DNA of 64,000 nucleotides from Rhineura floridana. Lineage: Eukaryota > Chordata > Lepidosauria > Squamata > Rhineuridae. How positions within the stretch are numbered: the stretch's first letter is position 1; every line of letters starts with the position of its first letter. Location: NCBI RefSeq assembly GCF_030035675.1, contig NC_084500.1, forward strand, positions 14,197,100 to 14,261,099, written 5' to 3'. Both the position numbers and the translations under genes were made by a program. Below, one piece after another: positions 10,801 through 18,800 of the stretch. Under the pieces are notes generated by a model that was given only the letters and a program-made list of their open reading frames with translations, had not been told where the DNA came from and searched no databases.

Positions 10801-11572
10801 CCAGGTTCAATCCTGACACTTCCAGGTAGAGCTGGGGGGAATTCCCCTGCCAGAAACCCTGGTGAGCCGCTGCCAGTCAGTGTAGCCAGTACTGAGGTCA
10901 ATGGCAGCTTCCCAAGTCCCAAGGTCCAGGTGCAATCCCTGGCCTCTCCAGGCAGGGCTAGGGGGATTCCCTGCCTGAAACCCTGCAGAGAGGCTGCCAA
11001 TCAGTGTAGACAGCACTGAGCTTGATGGACCAAAAGGTCTGACACGGTATAAAGCATAATGTCCCAAGTTCCAAGTGCAATTCCCGGCATCTCCAGGTAC
11101 AGCTGGGAGGAATTCCCTGCCTGAAACCCTGGACAGCAGCTGCCAGTCAGTGTAGGCAATACTGAGCTCAATGGACCAATAAGGCTGATTTGGTATAAGG
11201 CAGCTTCCTACGTCCCAAGGTCCAGGTACAATCCCCGGCATCTCCGAGTAGGGCTGGGGGGGATTCCCTGCCTGAAACCCTGGAGAGCGGCTGCCAGTCA
11301 GTGTAGACAGCACTGAGTTAAACAGACCAATAGGTCTGGCTCGGTATAAGGCAGCTTCCTGTGTTGACGGGGTAATACCCTGCTGAAAACAAGGGCCCTG
11401 CACTCCTGCTTCTCTATCCAAGCTCCCTCGGGCAAGGGCAGCTCCCAAATCCTACCCCGCCAAACCCACGCCCGGGATCCGGCGCCTCCTCGCAGAGCAA
11501 ACCTACCTGTGTGCTGATCACCCACGCGGGCTGAGTCCCCCTCCCACCCGAGAAGGAAGCGCCGCCAGCCAT
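4772..11572 (-). CDS. MRM1: MRM1, mitochondrial rRNA 2'-O-methyltransferase 1 (3' end not found)
   Basis: Gene-level entry; coding exons from 5' to 3' are 11507-11572 (probable), 7663-8504, 7401-7494 and 4772-4892. The product belongs to the SpoU/TrmH family. In mammals it methylates the ribose of a guanosine in the peptidyl-transferase loop of mitochondrial 16S rRNA, using S-adenosylmethionine. The large exon encodes an arginine-rich, acid-poor N-terminus that looks like a mitochondrial presequence, then a substrate-binding domain ([20 protein letters not shown]), then the SpoU motif-1 segment [20 protein letters not shown]. The third exon ends in TILLLG, just before the family's NEGSGL motif, which would open the next exon. 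That exon is not recognisable in 1-4771, so the gene probably runs off the left edge. The best Kozak context is the ATG at 8474 (AAGATGG). The N-terminal part before the substrate-binding domain is roughly 90 residues longer than I recall for human MRM1. Family identity is very secure; the first exon is less so. Confidence 0.93.
4950..5285 (+). mobile_element. CR1 LINE 3' fragment
   Basis: Encodes the ORF2 C-terminus [20 protein letters not shown] and [20 protein letters not shown], followed by the 3' UTR and the CR1 tail based on ATTCTATG (5268-5285). Located about 60 bases from an MRM1 acceptor. Confidence 0.88.
5655..5765. mobile_element. Palindromic hAT-like MITE (acaactcccatca family)
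   Basis: gttgctggactgcaactccc atcatccc and the inverse tgatgggagctggagtccaa. Confidence 0.7.
5770..6610. other. No recognised feature (MRM1 intron)
   Basis: Mixed-composition intronic DNA between a MITE and a SINE. Nothing recognised. Confidence 0.5.
6615..6715 (-). mobile_element. tRNA-Ala-type SINE, fragment
   Basis: Plus-strand phrases tctgactggcagcagc, cagccctacctggagata and gcaaagcagatgctctac mark a minus-strand copy lacking its B-box region. Confidence 0.65.
6788..6970 (-). mobile_element. tRNA-Ala-type SINE, full length
   Basis: From ctgccttatatggagtcaaa to ctgccgctgagctatggccc; both promoter boxes are recognisable on the minus strand. Confidence 0.82.
7041..7178. mobile_element. 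Palindromic hAT-like MITE (acaactcccatca family)
   Basis: gtggccctccggatgtttgt tggactccaactcccatcag and the inverse cagcaacatctggaaggcca. This family, with fold-back arms around tgttggactacaactcccat, is repeated many times here. Confidence 0.72.
7215..7372 (+). mobile_element. tRNA-SINE 3' part (second type)
   Basis: ttacagggctgttgtgagga and gctccttggaggaaaggcag gatgtaac followed by an A-run; typical of another squamate SINE whose body contains ctgttgtgaggat. Confidence 0.5.
7401..7494 (-). CDS. MRM1: MRM1 internal coding exon ([17 protein letters not shown])
   Basis: After the acceptor tctcttgcag the 94-base exon reads [31 protein letters not shown] and ends at the donor gtgaaaca. One base completes the serine codon split with the previous exon. 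The [17 protein letters not shown] block is diagnostic of the MRM1 methyltransferase core. Confidence 0.95.
7663..8504 (-). CDS. MRM1: MRM1 main coding exon
   Basis: The acceptor (pyrimidine tract then cttcag) ends at 8505, and the donor gtaaaaatt follows the partial serine codon AG at 7663. The exon carries the presequence-like start (ATG at 8483 or 8474), a low-complexity linker, the substrate-binding domain and the SpoU motif [14 protein letters not shown]. It ends at SQRN plus two bases, matching the intron position before CPLTPVVSK in the human protein. Confidence 0.93.
8846..8915 (-). mobile_element. LINE 3' tail fragment
   Basis: tttatttattatttgattta followed by cgcccagcaggaacccttga resembles the LINE 3' end in reverse orientation. 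Confidence 0.45.
8916..9555. other. No recognised feature (MRM1 first intron)
   Basis: AT-rich; no coding or repeat family recognised. Confidence 0.45.
9556..9990 (-). mobile_element. L2-like LINE 3' end
   Basis: The minus strand encodes [20 protein letters not shown], the L2 C-terminal pattern (RxFSxxAPxxWNSLP). The 3' end is an ATTT repeat at 9558-9585. Confidence 0.72.
10130..10445 (+). mobile_element. hAT-like repeat (gagggccacattcc family)
   Basis: caggggtgatgaacctgttt, gggccacattcccttccctt, cagtggtgggcagggccaga and cctgaggttcctcatcc. Four or more copies here share these blocks. Confidence 0.65.
10793..11366 (+). repeat. Head-to-tail multimer of SINE bodies
   Basis: Four consecutive units, starting at about 10797, 10918, 11063 and 11213 and each about 120-153 bases. 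Each begins near the SINE B box (ccaaggtccaggt.caatcc) and runs through the family body to its 3' end. No unit has the A-box half of the tRNA head. Only the last unit ends with a complete ggcagcttcctgtgtt. Confidence 0.82.
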
Positions 11573-11640
11573 AGAGACGAGAGGAGAGCGAGGCGTCCTT
11601 GCTCTGCAGCACCACCTGCCGGTGAGACGCTTTAGCGACT
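11380..11640 (-). promoter_or_regulatory. Probable MRM1 promoter / 5' UTR region
   Basis: This is a locally GC- and CpG-rich stretch between SINE copies, containing the candidate first exon and its donor. No TATA box is evident, which suits a housekeeping mitochondrial gene. The call is by position and composition only. Confidence 0.45.
11507..11572 (-). CDS. MRM1: MRM1 probable first exon (in-frame, 22 codons)
   Basis: On the minus strand an ATG at 11572 opens 22 codons ([20 protein letters not shown] plus TQ) ending in CACACAG and the donor gtaggt. Joined to the acceptor at 8504, the frame continues through seven more codons into the MSKMESF start without a stop. The exon sits in the most GC-rich stretch of this part of the window, as expected for a promoter and first exon. 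The ATG context is weak (T at -3), so this may be 5' UTR, with translation starting at 8483 or 8474. The exon itself is an inference from splice signals and frame. Confidence 0.5.
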
Positions 11641-11674
11641 TTAGGAAACTTCTTTGTTCCCGAGTCAGGCTGAC

Positions 11675-11838
11675 TATCTCGCTTGGTATTGTCTACACTG
11701 ACTGGCAGCGGCTCTCCAGAGTTTCAGACAAGATTTTTTCCCCCCAGCCCTGCCTGGAGATGCCATTGGGGATGGAACCTGGGACCTTCTGCTTGCAAAG
11801 CAGATGCTCTGCCAGTGAGCCACAGCCCTTCCCTGTAT
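11675..11838 (-). mobile_element. tRNA-Ala-type SINE
   Basis: Minus-strand copy with tgtctacactgactggcagc and aagcagatgctctgccagtg on the plus strand. Confidence 0.78.
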
Positions 11839-11849
11839 CTCTACTTACC

Positions 11850-12114
11850 TACCTGGTAGAGCATCTGTTTGACATGCAGAAGATCCCAGGTTCAATCCCC
11901 GGCATCTCCAGGCTGGCTGTGGGAAGCTCCCTGACTGAAACCCCGATGAGCCCCTGCTGATCAGCATAGAGCAGAGGTGAGGAACTTTTGGCTCTTCAGA
12001 AGTTGCTGAATCACCATCGCCATCGGCCATGCTTGCTGGGGCTGATGAGAGTTCTCATTCAGCAACCTCTGCAAGGCCACAGGTTCCCCACCCCTGGTGT
12101 AGACAGCACTGAGC
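11850..12114 (+). mobile_element. tRNA-Ala-type SINE split by a MITE
   Basis: SINE sequence 11850-11970 (gtagagcatctg...gatcagcataga) resumes at about 12099 (gtgtagacagcactgagc) after a palindromic hAT-like insert. Confidence 0.75.
11971..12098. mobile_element. Palindromic hAT-like MITE inside a SINE
   Basis: cagaggtgaggaacttttgg to caggttccccacccctg, terminal inverted repeats; it interrupts the SINE at 11850-12114. Confidence 0.78.
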
Positions 12115-12380
12115 CGAAACTCTCTGGGCGGTTTACAGCAATTAAAAACATTAAAAACAAATACACAAATTTTAAAAAAAACAATTTAAAAACACAATTT
12201 TTTAAAAAATTAAAAAACAATTTAAAAACACATGCTAAAATGCCTGGGAGGAAAATTTTGACCTGGTGCCGAAAAGATAACAGTGTTGGCGCCAGGCGGA
12301 CCTCATCAGGGAGATCATTCCATAATTTGGGAGCCACCACTGAGAAGGCTCTCTCCCTTTTGACTACTTCTCCCATTATC
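12113..12380 (-). mobile_element. L2-like LINE 3' end
   Basis: The minus strand encodes [32 protein letters not shown], matching the C-terminus of the long L2 frame at 16432, then an A-rich 3' part. Confidence 0.78.
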
Positions 12381-12392
12381 TATGACCATTGG

Positions 12393-12465
12393 CCATGCCG
12401 GATGAGGCTGATGGGAGATGGGAGTCCCAACAACTGCTGGAGGGCACCAGATTGTGGAAGGCTGC
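12393..12465. mobile_element. Palindromic MITE fragment
   Basis: gatgaggctgatgggagatg ggagtcccaacaactgctgg agggcacca. Confidence 0.55.
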
Positions 12466-12499
12466 GCGCAGGCACACAGAGAGGCAAGTAGGGATATGG

Positions 12500-12652
12500 G
12501 GAAAGGCAGCGGCTCAGTGGTAGGGCACCTGCTTTGCGTGCAGAAGGCCCCAGGGTCAATCCCTGCCTTCTTCTTTCTGGGACAAGACTCCTGTCTGAAA
12601 TCCTGGCAGGCTACTGCCAGTCAGTGTAGACAATACTGAGCTAGACGGAACG
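12500..12652 (+). mobile_element. tRNA-Ala-type SINE
   Basis: ggctcagtggtagggcac, ctttgcgtgcagaaggcccc and agtcagtgtagacaatactg. Confidence 0.78.
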
Positions 12653-12674
12653 AATGCACGCAGGTACGGGGAAG

Positions 12675-12877
12675 ATTTGGGGAAGAGCTGTAGCGCAGTG
12701 GTAAGGCATCTACTTTGCAGGTGGAAGGTTCCAGGTTCAACCCCTGGCGTTTTCAGGTAGGGTTGGGACAACCCTCTGGTCTGAAACCCTGGAGAATCAC
12801 TGCCAGTCTGTGTAAAGGGTACTGAGCTAGATGGGACAAAGATCTGACTCGGTGTAAGGCAGCTTTCTATGTTCCCA
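12675..12877 (+). mobile_element. tRNA-Ala-type SINE, full length
   Basis: A box tgtagcgcagtggtaagg, B box ggttcaacccc, and the end ggcagctttctatgttccc. Confidence 0.82.
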
Positions 12878-13009
12878 TAATCTGGGTGGCCACAGGTTCA
12901 CTGCGCTCTGCAGGTGACGGCCTCCTGCAGATACCATCTTATCAGGAGGTCCATTCCGCACAACATACGATACGGACCTTTAGTGCTGTGGCACCATTCC
13001 CTCCCCTTA

Positions 13010-13262
13010 AACATCAGACAGGCACAATCTCTGTTGTCTTTTCGCCACCTGCTGAAGACCTTCCTCTTTTAAGGAGAGACTTTATCTCCAAGTCTGTGTC
13101 TGTGTTGAAATTGCTTTTCAATATGTTTTGAAAGGTTTTTCGAAAAGATGTTGTTAAGATGTTGTATAGATACTTTTAGTTGTTATCATGTGTCTGCTGC
13201 CCTGGGCTTCTTCTGAGAGGAATGGTGGGATATAAATTTAATTAATAAATACATAAATAAAT
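13010..13262 (+). mobile_element. L2-like LINE 3' end
   Basis: Plus-strand tail: ctgctgccctgggcttcttc, then gggatataaatttaatta and AATA repeats. Confidence 0.65.
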
Positions 13263-13888
13263 GTTGTTGTTTCCTTTTTTAAAAAAGCACTGATCAGAAA
13301 CACTTTTTCCCCTTTTGCTTTTATTTTAGAACTCACAGTTAAGAAACATCTTGATAAGTTATATCATTTTCCCCCCATCACTGTCAGGCACTCGCCACTT
13401 GAGGGATTTTGAAGAACACACCATTCTTCCGTTATTTTTAATTTTCATAGCAGTGCTGAAATCCCATTGTTCTGTTGGGCAGGTTCAAAGTGCACCCACC
13501 TAAGGGGAGAGGCAAACAAGAGAGGCAGAACGCTAGCCCAGAGCTTGGCTTAGGAAAATCACTCTCCAAACGATTTGCACAAAGGCAATCGACAACAGGA
13601 GACAGACTGCACATAAAAAATTATAAAAGTGTTAAGCCCTGTAGAACACATCAGAGAGGTCTGGAGGAAGGCTGTGTTTAAAATATGACCGCCAGGGTCA
13701 CGTGAAGAGAGCAAAGCAGTGCTGCAAAATGAAACGCTCAGAATAGAATTTGGAACTGTAACAGAGCTAGCCTGTGCTTGTTTACTTACAAGGACGTCTC
13801 ATTGTGTTCAATGGGATTTACTCCCTAATAAATACCTTTAGATTAAACCTAACTGACTTCCTTTCCATCGGTTGAACCAGGAAATGTC
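13263..13888. other. No recognised feature
   Basis: Intergenic sequence between MRM1 and DHRS11; a possible degraded tctactc palindrome near 13800-13850. Confidence 0.4.
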
Positions 13889-13889
13889 A

Positions 13890-13995
13890 ATGTGATGCCC
13901 TCCAGACGTTGTTGGACTACAACTCCCATCATCCCTGGCCTTTGCCTGTGTTCACTGGGGCTGATGGGACTTGAAGTCCAATGTCGACTGTTGGC
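13890..13995. mobile_element. Palindromic hAT-like MITE (acaactcccatca family)
   Basis: gttgttggactacaactccc atcatccc and the inverse gctgatgggacttgaagtcc. Confidence 0.7.
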
Positions 13996-14040
13996 TATCC
14001 TTGAGTTCAACCAATCGATTCCAGTTTAATGTATATATTA

Positions 14041-14228
14041 GGGGCAGGGCCATAGCTCATTGGTGGAGCATCTTCTTTTCTTGGGGAGGGTCCCAGATTT
14101 AATCCCTGTAGGGCTAGGGAAAGACCCTCTGCCTGAAACACTGGACAGCCACTGCCAGTCAGTGTAGACAATACTGAGCTAGATGGGCCAATGGTCTGAC
14201 TCAGTGTAAGGCAGCTTCCTATGTTCCA
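14041..14228 (+). mobile_element. tRNA-Ala-type SINE
   Basis: catagctcattggtggagca through to ggcagcttcctatgttcc; the anticodon-arm region is degraded. Confidence 0.8.
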
Positions 14229-14284
14229 TTTGTGAGTCAGGGTCACGCCAAAGAGGGACCTGCTTTGTCCATCCTCAGAAAAAT

Positions 14285-14480
14285 GGGACAGGGTGTAGCT
14301 CAGTGGTAAGAGCATCTGCGTGGCACGCAGAAGGTCCAAGGTTCAATCCCCAACATCTGCAGGTACGGCTGGCAAAGCTCCTCTGCCCAAAACCCGGAGA
14401 GCTGCTGCCAGCCAGTGTAAACAATACTGAGCTAGATGGACCAATCGTTCTGACTCTGCAGAAGACGGCTTCCACGCTCC
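14285..14480 (+). mobile_element. tRNA-Ala-type SINE, full length
   Basis: The head reads gtgtagctcagtggtaagag, catctgcgtggcacgcagaa, ggtccaaggttcaatcccc: a tRNA A box and B box spaced as in tRNA-Ala. The body has gagagctgctgccagccagt and tgagctagatggaccaatcg, and the 3' end is acggcttcca. This is the commonest SINE in the window. The tRNA-Ala origin is my reading of head copies with ctttgcatgc around the anticodon. Confidence 0.83.
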
Positions 14481-14934
14481 TAGCCTGTTGAAGCCAAAAC
14501 AACAAACAGGGCTACCCCGCTGGGAATTGGTAACATTTAGTAGTAGTACTACCATTTATTGTTGAATGCTCTACCTCTTCACAGCTTCGGCATAGGAGCT
14601 CTCATCTAGCGCTCCAAAGGATCCAAGGCAACTGCCAACTGCCCATCTCCAACACTGCTCTTCAAGATTAGCCAAACCAAACAGCTGGAAGAGTCCTCTC
14701 CATCTGATTGTGCACTCTTCCTCTCCTGCGCTGGAGTGTACAACCATGCCGCAGTTTGGTTTTTTAAAAATACGATTCCCTCCCTCTACACACACGCATG
14801 CACACACCCCATAAAAATGTGATTGCTCCCCACACCCCCAAAATTGATACAAACTGAATATATATTAACCAATTAAAGTACTATATTATGCAGTTGATAA
14901 AACACAGTAGGGATGCCCACTGATTGGCCAGCTA

Positions 14935-15045
14935 GAACACCTTCACCAATCTGGTGCCCTCCACCTGCTTTGCAGGCTACAGCTGATGGCAGTTGAAGTC
15001 CCAAACAGCTGGAGGGCACCACGTCGGCAAAGGCTGGCCTAGAAA
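14935..15045. mobile_element. Palindromic hAT-like MITE, degraded
   Basis: tctggtgccctccacctgct and the inverse agctggagggcaccacgtcg. Confidence 0.62.
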
Positions 15046-15073
15046 GAGACGTATCCACCCTACAGACAATTGG

Positions 15074-15846
15074 TTTAATAGTCATCCCTCTCTTCCCAAG
15101 GAACTCTGGGAAGTGTAGTGTTGTGAGCGAGGAAGGGTTAGGCATCTCTAATGGCACCCTTACCACCTTCATCAAACGACAATTCCTGGGATTCTGTTTC
15201 AGGAGGGAAGTCACAACAGCAAAACTGGTGGAAAAACCAATATGATGGTTGATGCAGAGATCCGCTCCGAGGCGGACATGGTTACTCTTGGCTCAGCTTC
15301 TTTCTAGTTGGACGGATGTTAAGGCAAATCCTCAGTGCCCGGAGTTCTGAAAGGGAATTGTTTTGTGCTGCTTGTAGTGAACAGACAGGAGAGAGAGCCA
15401 GAAAACAGACGGTCATCGTTTCGAGTATTTGGGATGGCTTGCCTAACGTAGAGCAACAAGGAAGGAAGGAACAGTCCACGTACAAAGGTGTGATGTTGAC
15501 GGCGACTCAACAGCACAGGGAAGTTGGCAAGTCACTCATCAGCCACTGGCTAGGCCCATTTCAGACATCTTAAGCACCCCTTCCTGAAGCCGGTGAGGTA
15601 ATATATGAGAATTTAAGGAGTGGAACATGGCGGAGATGTCCCACAATCAACAGCAGCTTTCCATTCTGAGTTTCTGCTGAGCCGACGTCAGCCGCAAAGA
15701 GGAGAATAATAGACAGGGAAGGGAGGGAATATTAACTCTTCCTATTCAGGCCCTTAAAAAGTCACCGGCCAACAGAAAGAAAGCCCTGTGTAGATGAAGG
15801 GCGTCCCTTGCCCCCCCTGCAGCAAGAGCAAATCCTCTTCCGTTTG
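15074..15846 (-). other. Possible DHRS11 3' UTR
   Basis: This follows the DHRS11 stop on the minus strand. No AATAAA lies close by; an ATTAAA variant is at 15074-15079 and an AATAAA at 14554-14559. The 3' end is therefore not fixed. The stretch 15216-15846 has no recognised repeat. Confidence 0.35.
15085..15218. mobile_element. Large palindromic MITE, degraded
   Basis: ttcccaaggaactctgggaa gtgtagtg and cgacaattcctgggattctg. Confidence 0.55.
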
Positions 15847-15888
15847 CTACGATACCTGCTCGGTAGGCCTCATCTGAATATCGCCGAT
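15847..15888 (-). CDS. DHRS11: DHRS11 exon 7 with stop
   Basis: After the acceptor tctcttctag the exon reads [13 protein letters not shown] and stops with TAG at 15847-15849. This is the diagnostic DHRS11 C-terminus ([10 protein letters not shown]). The exon lies about 3.1 kb from exon 6, with the L2 LINE between them. Confidence 0.95.
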   Translation of the reverse strand: MGDIQMRPTEQVS

Positions 15889-18800
15889 CTAGAAGAGACA
15901 ATGATACGCTTCAGCCAAGATGTGAAAAATGATACATGAAACACTCTGGGAATTATAAACTTGATCTCTCTCTCTCCTGGCGCATCCATTTGGGGGTTAT
16001 TTACCATCCTCCCTTGACACCTTTTAGAAGTGGTGCTATGTCACACTCTTCCAAGATGTCTCATAGGCCCAGGATCTACAGGAAATGCAGGCCATGTCCA
16101 CACGATACATTTCAAGCAGCATCATACCACTTTAAACAGTCATAGCTTCCCCCCTAAGAATCCTGGGAACTGTCTTTTGTTAAGGGTGCTGAGAGTTGTT
16201 AGGAGACCCCTATTGCCATCACAGAGCTACAATTCCCAGAGTTGTTTAACAATTTTATTTATTTATTTATTTATTTTATTTAATTTATATACCGCCCTAA
16301 GCCCAAGGGCTCTCTGGGCGATGTACATAATAATAAAAGTCAGAGAATATATAAATACAATAATACAATGGAATCAAACAAAAATAATCAAAATAGCAGC
16401 AAAATACAACAATAAATATTAATAGTACACATTAAAATGCCTGGGAATATAAAAAGGTTTTCAGCTGGCGCCGAAAAGATTGCAGCGTCGGCGCCAGGCG
16501 CACCTCATCGGGAAAACCATTCCACAGTTCGGGGGCCACAACCAAAAAGGCCCTATTTCTAGTCACCACCATCCGAGCTTCTCGATGGGATGGTACTCGG
16601 AGGAGGGCCTTAGATGTTGAGCGCAGTGTACGGGTAGTTTCATATTGGGAGAGGCGCTCCACCAGGTATTGCGGTCCCATGCCGTGTAAGGCTTTATAGG
16701 TCAAAACCAGCACTTTGAATTTAGCCCGGAAACAAATAGGAAGCCAGTGCAGACGGGCCAGAACAGGTGTTATATGAGCGGACCTTCTGGTCCGCGTCAA
16801 CAATCTGGCCGCTGCATTCTGGACTAACTGTAGTTTCCGAACTGTCTTCAAGGGCAGCCCAACGTAGAGCGCATTACAGTAGTCCAATCTAGAAGTTACC
16901 AGAGCATGAACGACTGAGGCGAGGTCGTCACTGTCCAGATAGGGACGTAGCTGGGCTACCAATCGAAGATGGTAAAAAGCATTCCATGCCACTGAGGCTA
17001 CCTGAGCCTCAAGAGACAGGGAAGAGTCGAAAAGAACTCCCAAGCTACGAACCTGTTCTTTCAAGGGGAGTGTAACCCCATCCAGAACAGGGTGAACATC
17101 CACCATCTGGGCAGAGAAGGCACTCACTAACAACCTCTCGGTCTTGTCTGGATTAAGCTTCAGTCTGTTAGCTCCCATCCAATCCATTATCGCGGCCAGG
17201 CAACGGTTTAGTACGTTAACAGCCTCACCTGAGGAAGATGAAAAGGAGAAATAAAGTTGCGTGTCATCAGCGTACTGGTGACAACGCACTCCAAAACTCC
17301 TGATGACCGCACCCAGCGGCTTCATATAGATGTTAAAAAGCATGGGGGACAGTACCGATCCCTGTGGGACTCCACAATGGAGAGTCCAGGGTGTCGAGCA
17401 GTGTTCCCCAAGCACTATCTTCTGTTGACGACCCACCAAGTAGGAGCGGAGCCAGTGCCAAGCACTACCCCCAACTCCCAACACCGTGAGCCTTCCAAGA
17501 AGGATACCATGGTCGATGGTATCAAAAGCAGCTGAGAGATCGAGGAGAATCAACAGGGTCACACTCCCCCTGTCCCTCTCCCTACAAAGGTCATCATACA
17601 GGGCGACCAAGGCTGTTTCGGTACCAAACCCAGGCCTAAAACCGGATTGAAACGGATCGAGATAATCAGTGTCATCCAAGAGCCCCTGGAGCTGGCCAGC
17701 CACCACCCGTTCCAGAACCTTGCCCAGGAACGGAACATTTGCCACAGGTCTGTAGTTGTTCAAGTTATCTGGGTCCAAGGAGGGTTTCTTCAGGAGCGGT
17801 CTCACTACCGCCGCTTTTAGGAAGTCAGGGACCACTCCCTCTAGCAAAGAGGCATTGATTACCTCCTTGGCCCAGCCGGCGGTTCCGGTCCTGCCAGCTT
17901 TCACCAGCCAGGAGGGGCAAGGATCCAGCACAGACGTGGTCGCCCGCACCAGTCCAAGGATCTTGTCAACATCCTCAATCAATCCCTCTTCAATCAAGGG
18001 CTTGGAATGTCACCTCCCTGAAACCGTGGAGAGCTGCTACCAGTCAGGGTAGATTTATTCGTTTATTTAAAAGCGTCAATAAACCGCTTAACATCTTAAA
18101 ACCCTCTAACTGGTTGAATAGTCCATGCCTCTTCCCAGGGAATTCTAGGAACTGAAGCTCTGCGAGGGGGGAACAGGGGGTCTCCTAACAACTCTCAGTG
18201 CCGTTAAGATTAACGACAGTTCCCAGGATGTTTTGAGGGAAGCCATGACTCTTTACAGTGGTATCATGGCGCTTTAAATGTACAGTGCAGATGAGGCTGT
18301 ATTTAGAGTCTTCTTTCCCGGTTCATGGTCTGACAAGATGTCCTCTTCAGGTTTGTGGGAAGTTCTCTCCCCTCTTCCTATTTCCTGTGGATCCCAGGGC
18401 TGTGACATATCTAGAATGTGGCGTGGCACCATTTCTGGAAGGCATCAAAGGAGAATACAAATTGTGTTCCATCAGTCCAGGATGATGAGAGCTGGAGTCC
18501 AGCAACATCACTGAGGGCCACTCCTGGCTCAGAGAGAAGTCTCCGTGACCACATGCACCAGGGGGTGGCATCACACACACACACAGAATCCGCCAGCAGG
18601 CAAATTTTCTCTCTTATCCTCTACACAAAGGAGAGGAGGGCTGGCTGTCACAGCACCAGCAGGAGGAATACTTAGATGCATAAGGGCTGTCGCTCAGCGG
18701 TAGAGCATCTGCCTTGCATGCAGAAGGTCCCAGGTTCAATCTGCAGCATATCCAGGTCAGGCTGGGAGATTCTTGCCTGAAGTTCCGGACAGCCGCTGCC

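Larger units (their letters stand above)
16085..18303. mobile_element. Large palindromic MITE (ggaactg..ctgag family) split by L2
   Basis: Left arm 16085-16253 (aatcctgggaactgtctttt gttaagggtgctgagagttg) and right arm 18118-18300 (ctcctaacaactctcagtgc, cgacagttcccaggatgttt) are inverse repeats separated by the L2 LINE and a SINE scrap. Confidence 0.78.

Noticed and set aside
10807-11448. A 213-codon minus-strand frame over the SINE array
   Set aside because: It repeats the same peptide because the DNA is a SINE multimer. It is not a repeat protein.
14285-14350. Possible true tRNA-Ala genes at the many gtagctcagtggtagagc sites
   Set aside because: The heads lack a paired acceptor stem and a CCA-proximal end, and always continue into the same SINE body. 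They are SINE promoters, not tRNA genes.
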